Source: Balneolaceae bacterium | GTDB taxonomy: Bacteria > Bacteroidota > Rhodothermia > Balneolales > Balneolaceae | Length of the DNA stretch: 64,000 bases | NCBI GenBank assembly: GCA_034521445.1 | Contig: JAXHMM010000006.1 | Coordinates: 248,001-312,000 of the forward strand | Direction of reading: 5' to 3' | Part shown: positions 47,008-55,298 of the stretch, piece by piece | Layout of the letters: every line of letters starts with the position of its first letter | How positions within the stretch are numbered: the stretch's first letter is position 1 | Program-made: the position numbers and the translations under genes | Notes under the pieces: model-generated | What the model was told of the DNA's origin: nothing | Database searches by the model: none | The model's input: the letters and a program-made list of their open reading frames with translations, nothing else

Positions 47008-47355
47008 CTAGCCGGCTTCACTACCGTCAAGGGGAAGTCCGGCGCTGCGCCATCCGGCGAGACCCTCCTCAAAGTCCCATACCCGTGTGTAGCCCATGTC
47101 GATGAGGGCTTCCGCGGCCTGGAGGGAAGCCTCGCAGTCGGCGTTGGCGCAGTAGACCACAATGGGCTGCTTCTTGTCCGGCGCCAGCCGCGTGATCTCT
47201 TCAATGTCGTCGGTCGGAACGTTCACCGACCCCGGGATGCGTTTGGCCTTGTAGGCCTCGCGCCCCAGCGTATTGATCAGTATCGGCCGGTTCCGGTTGT
47301 CTCCCAGCAATTCGTTCAGTTCGTCCGCTTCGATGTGTTCTACGGTATCGACCAT
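47008..47355 (-). CDS. Single-domain rhodanese-like sulfurtransferase
   Basis: A 115-residue soluble rhodanese domain from the ATG at 47355 (MVDTVEHIEADELNELLGD). It has LINTLGREAYKAKRIPGSVNVP and the active-site loop VVYCANADCEAS with Cys at the P-loop-like position and a second Cys at the end of the loop. It ends DFEEGLAGWRSAGLPL, the usual C-terminus. It would carry a persulphide for sulphur transfer, or simply detoxify. The frame extends far upstream, but that part is noise. Divergent from htpX. Confidence 0.88.
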   Translation of the reverse strand: MVDTVEHIEADELNELLGDNRNRPILINTLGREAYKAKRIPGSVNVPTDDIEEITRLAPDKKQPIVVYCANADCEASLQAAEALIDMGYTRVWDFEEGLAGWRSAGLPLDGSEAG

Positions 47356-47542
47356 AAGACGAGTTTTTTGGAGTTGAAAAGTGTTCCCGCATGGTCCTGT
47401 TAAACAGGCGGGCGAATGGTTACATTCCAGGCCTCCGGGACAAAACTTTACCCCGGCTTTGTACGTTATACAGGCAGGGCGCAGCGGGACGGAACAGCCG
47501 CGGCGCCGCGCAATATTCTCAAAACCAACCCATCTCCTACCG

Positions 47543-48415
47543 ATGAACAGGAATTCCCTGAGAACCGTATTTCTGATGACCCTCGTGGCCGTGCTCTTCA
47601 TGCTGGTCGGCCAGATCCTTGGAGGGTCCACCGGACTGATTATGGCTTTTGTGCTGGCCATGGGCATGAACTTTTTCAGTTACTGGAAATCGGACAAGAT
47701 GGTGCTGCGCATGTACAAGGCGGAGGAGGCCGACCGCAGCAAACATGCCGATCTATACCGCATGGTGGAGGAACTCTGCACGCAGGCGGACCTTCCAATA
47801 CCTACACTCTACGTGATTCCCCAGCGCCAGCCCAACGCCTTTGCCACGGGACGCAATCCCGAACATTCGGCGATAGCGGTAACGCAGGGTATCCTGGAGG
47901 CGCTCGACCGCGAACAGCTTCGCGGGGTGATCGCCCATGAGCTGGCTCATATCAAGAACCGCGATATCCTGATCCAGACCATGGTGACTACGGTGGTGAG
48001 CGCCCTCACTATGCTGGCGCAGATGGCCTATTTCATACCATTGGGCGGCAGCAGCGACCGCGGATCCAATCCCCTGGTAGCTCTGCTGGTGCTGATAACC
48101 GCCCCCATCGCAGCGACCATGCTGCAGGCGGCGATCAGCCGCACACGCGAGTACGAGGCCGACCGGGTGGGAGCTGAAATCTGTGGCAAACCGCAGAGTC
48201 TGGCCTCGGCGCTGGAGCGTATCGAAGATGCGGCCCGGCAGATCCCCATGAAGGTGTCCGACACCGCCATGCGCTCCACCTCCCATATGTTTCCCGTAAA
48301 CCCCTTCAGCGGCAAAGGTATCATGAGCCTGTTCTCCTCTCACCCGCCCACGGAGGAACGGGTGGAAGCTCTCCGGGAGTTTGCCCGCACCGGGATCTAT
48401 CCCACCGGCGGCTAG
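47543..48415 (+). CDS. htpX: Membrane zinc metalloprotease HtpX
   Basis: A 290-residue inner-membrane protease for quality control of membrane proteins. Two N-terminal helices (VFLMTLVAVLFMLVGQIL; GLIMAFVLAMGMNFFSYW), then PIPTLYVIPQRQPNAFATGRNPEHSAIAVTQGIL. The zinc motif is VIAHELAHIKNRD (HExxH), two more helices follow, and the third ligand Glu lies in REYEADRVGAEI. The end is HPPTEERVEALREFA, typical of HtpX. I take the ATG at 47543 as start, since the 54 codons before are not HtpX-like. Divergent from the rhodanese gene. Confidence 0.95.
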   Translation: MNRNSLRTVFLMTLVAVLFMLVGQILGGSTGLIMAFVLAMGMNFFSYWKSDKMVLRMYKAEEADRSKHADLYRMVEELCTQADLPIPTLYVIPQRQPNAFATGRNPEHSAIAVTQGILEALDREQLRGVIAHELAHIKNRDILIQTMVTTVVSALTMLAQMAYFIPLGGSSDRGSNPLVALLVLITAPIAATMLQAAISRTREYEADRVGAEICGKPQSLASALERIEDAARQIPMKVSDTAMRSTSHMFPVNPFSGKGIMSLFSSHPPTEERVEALREFARTGIYPTGG

Positions 48416-48434
48416 TTTCGACAGACCGCGGATT

Positions 48435-48638
48435 TCAGTTTTCTGCGGAGGTCGACAATCCCTGGGCGGGCGGGGTGAAGCGAACCACGGTGTTGTCCAC
48501 CGGCTCGATGCTTTTCAGGTATACGTAGATAGCTCCCAGATCCTCCTCGTTCATGCCGGCATACATCTGCCAGGGCATGATGGTGTTGAATTCCCCCTCC
48601 TCAACCCTTGGAAGGGAGTCGACAGGCAGGTCGTACCG
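48435..48638 (-). pseudogene. Truncated c-type cytochrome, C-terminal remnant
   Basis: A 67-codon reading frame without a proper start, directly following the stop of the small gene at 48639 and in the same phase. It reads RYDLPVDSLPRVEEGEFN, then IMPWQMYAGMNEEDL (axial-Met-type motif) and GAIYVYLKSIEPVDN, as in mono- and dihaem cytochrome c C-termini of this phylum. The haem site CxxCH and all upstream sequence are missing; the preceding gene is unrelated. This is best read as a leftover of a deleted cytochrome gene. Confidence 0.72.
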
Positions 48639-48851
48639 TTATTTTTCTCCTTCCTGGTATTGCTCCTTGTAGGCACTGGTGATACGCTGGTTCATGTGTC
48701 GCTTGTAGTTGCGGTACTCGTACTTCTTTACGGTGAATTCGGAGCGGAAGGTACCGTCATTGCAGGTTACCCGCAGCTTTTCGGGATGGTCGGTCTCCTC
48801 GATGGTTACCTGGATGGAACCCAGCTTGTAGGAATCGATTTCGGAAGCCAT
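48639..48851 (-). CDS. Small protein, unknown
   Basis: A 70-residue protein from the ATG at 48851 (MASEIDSYKLGSIQVTIEE). It is mainly polar and beta-rich at first (PEKLRVTCNDGTFRSEFTVKKYEYR), then basic and helical (NYKRHMNQRITSAYKEQYQEGEK). No signal peptide, membrane helix or metal motif; I do not recognise a family. Its stop is followed, in frame, by a cytochrome c remnant. It lies between htpX and the histidine kinase gene. Confidence 0.55.
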   Translation of the reverse strand: MASEIDSYKLGSIQVTIEETDHPEKLRVTCNDGTFRSEFTVKKYEYRNYKRHMNQRITSAYKEQYQEGEK

Positions 48852-49038
48852 GGGGCTGCGGATGCGGTGAGTGTTTAAGACCACCCAAGATAAGGACTGC
48901 CCGCGACGAATTGAACCGGTACTCGCCCGGCTTTCATTTCCGGCACAGGCGGTGCTGCGGGGTACGTGAGATGATGGGTAAATGTCCATAATTCTTTGTA
49001 TAGTAGGCCTTTGCAACGATAGACCTTACCATTTCTGT

Positions 49039-50214
49039 ATGAGCGACAAACCTCGTATGACGGATGCTGCGACCAAGGCGAAGGCGGCCCTGCGGGTGAT
49101 CGCAGGAACGCCGGCCGGGGAGGTGGCCGCCGAACTGGATGTTGAGCCCGGGAGGGTGGAGCGCTGGGTGGAAAAGTTGCGCCGGGACGCGCCCGCAACC
49201 TTTGAGGGGAATACATCCGATGCATACCGATCCCTTCTAGACTCCATCACGCGCAACGTACAGGAGGCCGTACTGCGCAGCACGCCGGAAGAAGGCCTGA
49301 TCTACGTCAACGACGCCTTCCTGAAGATGTTCGGGTACCAATCGAAGGAGGAGGTCCTGAACACGCAGCCCGAAAAGTTCTACGCTGAGAGCGAGGAGCG
49401 CTGGGACCTGGTCAAGGAGATGCGCGAAAAGGGGCGCATCAGCAACGCGGAGGTGCGTTTTCGGCGCCGGGACGGCAGCGAATTCTGGGGCCTGGAAAAC
49501 TCCATCCTGGTGGAGGTCGACGGACGCATCTACATCGACGGTATCGTACACGACATCACCGAGCGCAAGCGTTTTGAGAAACGAATCCAGGAGTCGCTAA
49601 GGGAAAAAGACGTCATGCTGGGCGAAATCCACCACCGGGTGAAAAACAACCTTGCCGTTATTTCGGGGCTGCTCTACCTGCAGGAGGAGCGCTCCGGCGA
49701 CCGCACGGCAAGCAACCTGCTGCGGCAGAGCAGGAGCCGCATCAATTCCATGGGTATCGTACATGAGATGCTCTACAAGAACCGCACCTTTTCCAGCATC
49801 GACCCTGTAGAGTGCGTGGAGGAGCTGGTGGCGTACATCCGGTCGGACCTGGATCTTGTCGGAAAGGGGATGCAGGTGAAGGTGGAGGGCGGAGACATGC
49901 AGCTGGATATGAATACGGCGGTGCCCTTCGCGCTTATCCTGCATGAACTGGTGAGCAACGCCTTCAAATACGCTTCCCGTGGAGAGGACGAAGAGCCTGG
50001 CCTGCTGGAAATAAGTTTTTCTAAGGAAGGAGACCACTACCGCATGGTGATAGGCGACAACGGGCCCGGCATCCCCGACGGGGTGCTGGACAACCTGGAG
50101 CATGCGTGCTCCCTCGGGCTGTTCCTGGTTCATACCCTTGTAAACCAGCTCAACGGCGACATGGATGTGGAAGTGGACGAGGGCACGCGTTTCACCATCA
50201 CTTTTCCCGGCTGA
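49039..50214 (+). CDS. PAS histidine kinase (HisKA_2) with N-terminal helix-turn-helix
   Basis: A 391-residue soluble kinase from the ATG at 49039. Residues about 12-48 (TKAKAALRVIAGTPAGEVAAELDVEPGRVERWVEKLRRD) look like the helix-turn-helix of IS3-type OrfA transposases and related short DNA-binding domains. A PAS domain follows (YRSLLDSITRNVQEAVL to DGIVHDITERKRFEK, about 63-180). HisKA_2 comes next (GEIHHRVKNNLAVISGLLYLQ, His198/199), then a HATPase_c domain (LILHELVSNAFKYAS, IGDNGPGIPDG). There is no membrane segment. Kinases of this class usually serve general stress or light signalling. No response regulator is adjacent. Confidence 0.88.
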   Translation: MSDKPRMTDAATKAKAALRVIAGTPAGEVAAELDVEPGRVERWVEKLRRDAPATFEGNTSDAYRSLLDSITRNVQEAVLRSTPEEGLIYVNDAFLKMFGYQSKEEVLNTQPEKFYAESEERWDLVKEMREKGRISNAEVRFRRRDGSEFWGLENSILVEVDGRIYIDGIVHDITERKRFEKRIQESLREKDVMLGEIHHRVKNNLAVISGLLYLQEERSGDRTASNLLRQSRSRINSMGIVHEMLYKNRTFSSIDPVECVEELVAYIRSDLDLVGKGMQVKVEGGDMQLDMNTAVPFALILHELVSNAFKYASRGEDEEPGLLEISFSKEGDHYRMVIGDNGPGIPDGVLDNLEHACSLGLFLVHTLVNQLNGDMDVEVDEGTRFTITFPG

Positions 50215-50242
50215 ACGAAGCCGTCCTGCGTGGCCACACGGC

Positions 50243-51130
50243 TCAGTCGCCCGGGTCGGACGGCGTGGGCCGCGGCCGGCCCGCCTCTTCCGCATCATTG
50301 CCCTGCGGCTGCACCAGCTGGATGGGGAGCGCCCGGGTGGCCGCCCCGCTGTAGAGGGAGACGTGGGGGAAGGGAATTTCAATGCCCTCCTCGTCAAAGC
50401 GTGCCTTCACCTCTTCCTGTATGCTGTTTCTCAGCAGCAGGTAATCCTCGCTCGGCGCCCAAACCCGCAGGAACAGGTCGATGGAGGAGGCGCCGAAGGT
50501 GTCGAAGAGGATGTGGGGTTCGGGTTCGCTCAGGGCGAAGTCATTTTTCTCCGCCACATCCATGAGCACATCGCGCACCCGCCCTATGTCTTCCTTATAG
50601 GCCACCGACACCTTGGCGCTGAAGCGCCGGATGGGAAAACGGGTCAGGTTGATCACCTCGGTCTTGATAATGGTTTCGTTGGGAATGCGAACAAACTGGT
50701 TGTCGAAGGTGCGGAGTTTCACCGAGAGCACGTCGATGGAGAGCACGATTCCCGTCTGATTGTTGACCGTTATGATATCGTCCACCTTGAAAGGCTGTTC
50801 GGCGATGAGAAACATCCCGCTGATGATGTTGGAAACGCTGGTCTGCGAGGCGAAACCCAGCGCAATGCCCACGATGCCCGCGGCGCCCAGCATGGGCGCC
50901 AGGCTGATACCCAGCTGACTCATGACAGTTATTGCGATGAGGGTGAGTCCGGTATACCAGACCACCTTGCCGGCCAGCATGCCGTAGTGGGGGGAGTACT
51001 TACGGGAGCAGAAGGCGCGGGCCGATCGGCGAATCAGGGCCAGCGCCGGCAGGCTGACCGCCAGTAGCAGGGCTAGTCGGGCCAGAAGGGCCAGGAAATC
51101 CGGTGATATAAGGTAGTCAAAGGTATCCAT
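50243..51130 (-). CDS. MscS-family small-conductance mechanosensitive channel
   Basis: A 295-residue channel with three membrane helices. The pore helix is in APMLGAAGIVGIALGFASQTSVSNIISGMFLIAEQP, then the beta domain KVDDIITVNNQTGIVLSIDVLSVKLRTFDNQFVRIPNE, and the alpha/beta cage to about residue 270. The tail is short and Pro-rich, unlike the other MscS in this window. It opens under membrane tension to release solutes. A DUF432 gene lies 8 bases upstream on the same strand. Confidence 0.92.
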   Translation of the reverse strand: MDTFDYLISPDFLALLARLALLLAVSLPALALIRRSARAFCSRKYSPHYGMLAGKVVWYTGLTLIAITVMSQLGISLAPMLGAAGIVGIALGFASQTSVSNIISGMFLIAEQPFKVDDIITVNNQTGIVLSIDVLSVKLRTFDNQFVRIPNETIIKTEVINLTRFPIRRFSAKVSVAYKEDIGRVRDVLMDVAEKNDFALSEPEPHILFDTFGASSIDLFLRVWAPSEDYLLLRNSIQEEVKARFDEEGIEIPFPHVSLYSGAATRALPIQLVQPQGNDAEEAGRPRPTPSDPGD

Positions 51131-51138
51131 GGAGGGCG

Positions 51139-51921
51139 TTATCTTCCGAAGTAGGTATTGTGGTCGATGATTTTCCTGAAGGTGCGTGTTGCCAGACTGC
51201 GCTGCACCGGTCTACGGGGCTCGGCGAGCAGAACGCCCTTCGGCATGTCTTCCGGCAGGCGGCCCGACACCACGATGTCGCTGTTAAGCTCGGCTCCCTG
51301 GTAGCTGATCCGGGCCTCGTCGGACCAAAGCTGTCCGTCCATGTCGAAGATCTTGAGACGTTCCACCCGGAAGCAGATTTTATCGAAGTCCAGATCCTCC
51401 TCGGCTCCGTTAGAGATGCGAATGGGACAGTTGGCCACGTGAGGCTTGAACCGCACCTCCTCCAGGCTGCGTCGCGCCAGCGTGGTGGACCAATAGCAGA
51501 GTTCCCCCTCCAGCGGGGTGCCGAACCACGTTTTGGAAAGTCGAATTGTCGGCAGCTCGATCAGCTGGTGCCCTCCGGCTCCCAGCGTAATGCGCACCCA
51601 GACGGGAATGCGGGTATAGATTTCGATCGTGGTTCCGGGCGTGATTTTGAGAGGGTATTCCGAGGCCACCACTACCGGCAGATCGGGAAAGGCGGGGGAG
51701 AGGTGCAGGGTCCGGGAAGGCGCGGAGACCGCCCAGCGCGACCATTCCAGGTCGTCAGGGGGCTCGCCGTTCTCCGGCAGGGCGGCATCGCCCTCGTAGC
51801 GATGGTCAATCCAGATTTCGTCCTTCCGTCGCTGGTACCATATATGGAGGTTTCCGATGGAGAGGTGGCGCACCTTGCGGTCCTCCTCCAGCGGCAGTTC
51901 GCCCCAGAATGAATTAGACAT
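51139..51921 (-). CDS. DUF432 protein, partner of MscS
   Basis: A 260-residue protein from the ATG at 51921 (MSNSFWGELPLEEDRKVRHLSIGNLHIWY). It is beta-rich, with the DUF432 features VVASEYPLKITPGTTIEIYTRIPVWVRI, LSKTWFGTPLEGELCYWSTTLARRSLEEV and HVANCPIRISNGAEEDLDFDKICFRVERLKIF. DUF432 genes are known next to MscS genes in archaea and bacteria, as here (stop 8 bases before the channel start). No signal peptide or membrane helix, so probably a cytoplasmic partner or regulator of the channel. Biochemical role undescribed as far as I know. Confidence 0.82.
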   Translation of the reverse strand: MSNSFWGELPLEEDRKVRHLSIGNLHIWYQRRKDEIWIDHRYEGDAALPENGEPPDDLEWSRWAVSAPSRTLHLSPAFPDLPVVVASEYPLKITPGTTIEIYTRIPVWVRITLGAGGHQLIELPTIRLSKTWFGTPLEGELCYWSTTLARRSLEEVRFKPHVANCPIRISNGAEEDLDFDKICFRVERLKIFDMDGQLWSDEARISYQGAELNSDIVVSGRLPEDMPKGVLLAEPRRPVQRSLATRTFRKIIDHNTYFGR

Positions 51922-52028
51922 ACGGCCTGTTGGTATCTGTGTTTCCGTGTCAAGGGAAAATAAGAGGTTGCCGTCCAAAAGTACATGTCCTCCGCCCGCG
52001 GCCGTGTGGGCGGCCGGTCACACCAATA

Positions 52029-52064
52029 AAAATGGCTGCCCGTGCGTCACCCGGGCAGCCATTT
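52029..52064 (-). terminator. Strong terminator of the third yceI gene
   Basis: AATGGCTGCCCG (52031-52042) pairs with CGGGCAGCCATT (52052-52063), 12 perfect pairs. On the minus strand TTTTATT follows. It lies 22 bases after the yceI stop. Confidence 0.85.
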
Positions 52065-52085
52065 CAGGGATCATGAATGGGCGGT

Positions 52086-52631
52086 TCAGCCTTGTATAAA
52101 CTGAACGTTCAGTATCAGTTTTACCTTGTCGCCGACCACCACGTTGCCCGCTTCGGTCACGGCGTCCCATTGTAGGCCGTAGTCCTTGCGGTTCAGGGTA
52201 CCGGAGAGTTCAAATCCGGCCTTGGTGTTGCCGTAGGGGTCCTCTACTGTTCCTCCATGGTTCACGTCCAGGGTGATTTCGTTGGTGGTTCCCCGGATGG
52301 TAAGGTCGCCTGTCAGGCGGTATTCATTCTCGCCCGTATTCTCCATGGAGGTGGAGCGAAAGGTCAGTTTCGGATGCTCTTCAGCGTTGAAAAAGTCGTC
52401 CGACTTAAGGTGCTGGTCGCGGTCCTCGTTGCCGGTGTCCACGCTGTCGACGTCGGCCTCGAAGTATACCTCGGCATTTTCGAAGCTGTCTTCGGACGAT
52501 TCGGCCTCGGCGTCGAATGAGGTAAACTTGCCGGTGACTGTTGAGATCACCAAGTGCTTGACCTTGAACTGAATTTCGGAATGGGACTGGTCAATCTTCC
52601 ACTTTGTCTGGGTGTCGGTTGCGGTATCCAT
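52086..52631 (-). CDS. YceI-family protein without signal peptide
   Basis: A 181-residue YceI protein from the ATG at 52631. It has the full barrel pattern: KWKIDQSHSEIQFKVKHLVISTVTGKFTSFDAEA, RDQHLKSDDFFNAEEHPKLTFRST, LTGDLTIRGTTNEITLDVNHGG, FELSGTLNRKDYGLQWD and VVVGDKVKLILNVQFIQG. This is closer to classic YceI than the two exported paralogues at 31-32 kb. No signal peptide is visible, so it is probably cytoplasmic. It would bind an isoprenoid-like ligand. Divergent from a DoxX gene 217 bases away; a strong terminator follows. Confidence 0.92.
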   Translation of the reverse strand: MDTATDTQTKWKIDQSHSEIQFKVKHLVISTVTGKFTSFDAEAESSEDSFENAEVYFEADVDSVDTGNEDRDQHLKSDDFFNAEEHPKLTFRSTSMENTGENEYRLTGDLTIRGTTNEITLDVNHGGTVEDPYGNTKAGFELSGTLNRKDYGLQWDAVTEAGNVVVGDKVKLILNVQFIQG

Positions 52632-52848
52632 GATGTAAAGTTTTTGGGATTGAATGTTCAATTGTTTAATGTTGAATCAATTATAAGAACAGCACGTTCC
52701 CCACGCCAATAGAATGTTCCTATGGGCGTCATTGCCGCCGGCTATGCCGGATCCCGCCTGCGCTTTTGTAAAAAAAGGTAAGCTGCGGAATGGTAGGGGG
52801 GCGGTTTGCATGTTCTGCTAGCGAATAACCCCAAACAAACCAACTGCC

Positions 52849-53271
52849 ATGCTTGACAAGCTGCGTTCTCTCAAACCCGACGCCATCGTAAGCCTCGATA
52901 CCGCCCTACTCTTGCTGCGTGTGGGTGCAGGTATTCTGATCTTTACCCACGGCTATGGAAAACTCTCCGGCGTGCTGGAAGGCAATATGGGATTCATGGA
53001 TCCCATTGGCCTGGGCGCGGGACTTTCCAAGGTGCTGGTGGCCTTTGCCGAGGGCATCTGTTCCCTGCTCATAGCGGTGGGCCTGTGGACCCGCCTGGCT
53101 GCCATTCCGCTGGTCATCAACACGGCGGTCATCACCTTCATCGTGCACTGGGAGGACGGATGGGGACGGATGGAGCTGCCGCTCTTCTTCCTGATCGTAT
53201 TTACGTTCCTGCTGTTTACGGGAGGCGGCTCCTATTCACTGGACGGCATGATGTCGCGGGAAAAGAGCTAG
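52849..53271 (+). CDS. DoxX-family membrane protein
   Basis: A 140-residue protein with four membrane helices: SLDTALLLLRVGAGILIFTHGYGKLSG (first helix with the DoxX His-Gly-Tyr-Lys motif), FAEGICSLLIAVGLWTRLAAIPL, NTAVITFIVHWEDGW and LPLFFLIVFTFLLFTGGGSYSLDG. This is a typical DoxX member, clearer than that at 33 kb. Function not settled; many are linked to redox or quinone-dependent enzymes. Divergent from a yceI gene, echoing the yceI/doxX arrangement at 31-33 kb. Confidence 0.87.
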   Translation: MLDKLRSLKPDAIVSLDTALLLLRVGAGILIFTHGYGKLSGVLEGNMGFMDPIGLGAGLSKVLVAFAEGICSLLIAVGLWTRLAAIPLVINTAVITFIVHWEDGWGRMELPLFFLIVFTFLLFTGGGSYSLDGMMSREKS

Positions 53272-53281
53272 CGGGGAAGGC

Positions 53282-53449
53282 TCATACCCGCTTGTAGCTG
53301 GTACAGCTGCCGTTTTCCTTGCCGTCTTTCTCACACTCCTCGCGGGTTTCGAAGCCCTGGGAGGAGTGATCCTCGATGTCGCCGTTCTTGCTTGTCAGGC
53401 GCCATCTCCATTCGTCTTTCATATCCTTGTAAATCTCGCACTTGGGCAT
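53282..53449 (-). CDS. Small DUF1508 (YegP-like) protein
   Basis: A 55-residue protein read on the minus strand, with AAGGAG 8 bases before the ATG. It starts MPKCEIYKDMKDEWRWRL, then TSKNGDIEDHSSQGFETREE. This is the DUF1508/YegP repeat: a short beta-beta-beta-alpha unit with the signature EWRWRL-x-x-x-NG. Members are small, single or double repeats, of unknown cellular role, sometimes stress-associated. Two Cys near the C-terminus (EECEKD, GSCTSY) and one near the start are extra. Convergent with the DoxX gene, 10 bases from its stop. Confidence 0.85.
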   Translation of the reverse strand: MPKCEIYKDMKDEWRWRLTSKNGDIEDHSSQGFETREECEKDGKENGSCTSYKRV

Positions 53450-53646
53450 CGGTATACTCCTTAATTCGTGTTTCTGGGATCTTCTGCGGATGATTCGGTC
53501 TGCAGGCCTTAAAATAACACGAAATTGGACCTAACAAAATGTTTGCCCTCCTTATTGCAGGGCGTCATGGTGCCCGCAGGTTGGGCAAAATTGGTAAAAG
53601 ATGCTACCTTGCCAAGGTCAATCGGATCATAAAAAGGGGATACAGG

Positions 53647-53871
53647 ATGGATTGGACAGGCTTTGTGAAACCATGGACGGGCAAGGGAATGCTGGGCGCG
53701 CTCTGCCTGGCGATGGCGGCACTTCTGGCGGGATGCGGGGGCGAGGGGTCCCCGCGGGCCGACCTGGTGGTGCTCTCGCGAGATATTTCTCAGATCGATC
53801 CGGCCGAACTTCCCGATACGGAGGCCGTTACCACTATCGTGGGCGGGAAAGTGGTTTACGAGCGGAAGTGA
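53647..53871 (+). pseudogene. Amidohydrolase with large internal deletion
   Basis: A 74-codon frame from the ATG at 53647. Residues 1-30 form a lipoprotein signal peptide (LCLAMAALLAGCGGEG, lipobox LAGC). Residues 35 to the end (ADLVVLSRDISQIDPAELPD, TTIVGGKVVYERK) match the last segment of YtcJ-type amidohydrolases, which normally follows some 500 residues of metal-dependent catalytic domain. That domain is absent: the signal peptide is joined in frame to the C-terminal tail. It is probably a relic produced by internal deletion. A short lipoprotein may still be made but cannot be an amidohydrolase. Confidence 0.75.
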
Positions 53872-53915
53872 CCGCTTGTGGACGAAAAGCTGATTTCGGA
53901 GCAGGGAAGTATTTC

Positions 53916-55298
53916 CTAAAAGTCGCGCAGGATTCCGCCGTAGGGACTGAAGATACCGTCACCGTTACCACGCGAACCCCAGTTCAAGCCGGTGATGGTA
54001 CCGCTATCGCCTTTCCAGTCGAATACCGGGCTCCCGCTGTCTCCTCCGTTGGAGTTGTAGTTCGCGCTGTACTGGCACCGGTAGCGCAGGATGTTGCCGT
54101 TCACCTGGACCCTGCCCCCACTGGGGTCGTTTACCGTGGTATTGTAGCAGGTCCGGTTCACATCTCCGTAGGTCCACCCAGTGGTGCGCCCGATTTTATC
54201 CACGATCTCACCGGAGACCGGGTGTCTCTGGGCCCCCTGCACATCCAGGGTGGGATTGCCGTGATCGATTTGCAGGGTGGAGGAGCCTGAGGAACCGAAG
54301 TTCCAGCCATCCGGGCGGGCGATGGCACTCATGGCGCTGGAACCTCCCGTAAGTTCGATGAAGGCGGCATCGCTCTGGCGGCAGGCTGAGTTGTTGAAAA
54401 AGCCGCATGTTTGATAGTTGGGGTCGGTGTGTTCGGAGCCTATGGTCGTACCGCCGATAGGGTTGGCAAAGGACTTGCTTGTGATGCTTCCCCGGTTGGG
54501 TGTGCAGTGCGAGTTGGTCAGGTATCCCACGTCGCCGTCATAACCGATCATGATTCCGATGGTGCAGGTGCTCCAGGTAGTACCCGATATATTGTAGCCG
54601 TGTTCGATGCCTCCCCGAATGGGACTGAAGCTGCCTCGCAATCCGTGGCCCTGTGCTTCAGGCCGCTCTTCTTCCACGAGGAGGACGGCTTCCCTCGGGA
54701 TTTCCTCCTCTTCGATGATGCCTTCTACATCGGAGGAGGCCTCCATGCTCGTAAGCCCCACCACCAGCCGGTTCTCGGCCTCATCCAGGTCGGTGAAGAC
54801 TACCTCTTTAACCTCAAAGACCCGCTGCAGGCCCTCGTACCAGGCGGTCAGGTTTTCCATGCGGTAGGCGGCTTCTCTGAACTTCAGTTCCGTGCCGGTG
54901 AGCTCGCGGTGCTCGCTGTCGCCGCGCTGCAGTATATCATCGCCGAAAACCTCTTTCAGGGTGTTCTCGACGCTGGAGGAATCCCAGTCGGACGCAGGGG
55001 CAGCCATGGAAACGGTGGGGCGGCCGTCTTCGTCAAGATAGAAGCCCGCGAAGCCGGGCACCTGTTCCGCTACAGACCCGAACTTCTCGTTCAGGGTCGG
55101 CGGGGCTTCCTGGTTCAGCGAAAGCAGGTCTTCCCCGTCCTCCTCTTCTTCGTTCTGTTCCTCGATAAGTTCGCAGGAGGCCAGTGCGGTAAACAGGACC
55201 AGCAGGAGTACCCCCCTACCGGCCACACGCGTCATCAGGTTCCAGGCATCCGTTGTACCATCTATTCCAAGCATGAATCCTGTGAAAGGAGTGCTCAT
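53916..55298 (-). CDS. Chymotrypsin-like serine protease lipoprotein
   Basis: A 460-residue protein starting at 55298, where AGGAGGG stands 8 bases before the ATG. The signal peptide is long (42 residues) with lipobox TALASC (Cys42), then a very acidic linker (EEQNEEEEDGED). Residues about 60-215 are a propeptide-like region of alpha-lytic protease type. The protease domain has His264 (TNSHCT), Asp310 (QSDAAFIEL) and Ser421 (NGGDSGSPVF). Several cysteines would form disulphides. It is a secreted or surface-anchored S1-family protease with an intact triad. An outer-membrane beta-barrel gene lies upstream on the same strand. Confidence 0.88.
   Translation of the reverse strand: MSTPFTGFMLGIDGTTDAWNLMTRVAGRGVLLLVLFTALASCELIEEQNEEEEDGEDLLSLNQEAPPTLNEKFGSVAEQVPGFAGFYLDEDGRPTVSMAAPASDWDSSSVENTLKEVFGDDILQRGDSEHRELTGTELKFREAAYRMENLTAWYEGLQRVFEVKEVVFTDLDEAENRLVVGLTSMEASSDVEGIIEEEEIPREAVLLVEEERPEAQGHGLRGSFSPIRGGIEHGYNISGTTWSTCTIGIMIGYDGDVGYLTNSHCTPNRGSITSKSFANPIGGTTIGSEHTDPNYQTCGFFNNSACRQSDAAFIELTGGSSAMSAIARPDGWNFGSSGSSTLQIDHGNPTLDVQGAQRHPVSGEIVDKIGRTTGWTYGDVNRTCYNTTVNDPSGGRVQVNGNILRYRCQYSANYNSNGGDSGSPVFDWKGDSGTITGLNWGSRGNGDGIFSPYGGILRDF

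Noticed and set aside
49072-49190. An insertion-sequence remnant suggested by the OrfA-like helix-turn-helix
   Set aside because: No inverted repeats, no OrfB and no direct repeats; the segment reads in frame into a full kinase, so it is treated as a domain of that protein.
52795-52811. A sigma-54-like sequence (TAGGGGGGCGGTTTGCA) before the DoxX gene at 52849
   Set aside because: GG and GC spacing fits, but five consensus positions differ, and there are no dyad enhancers nearby.
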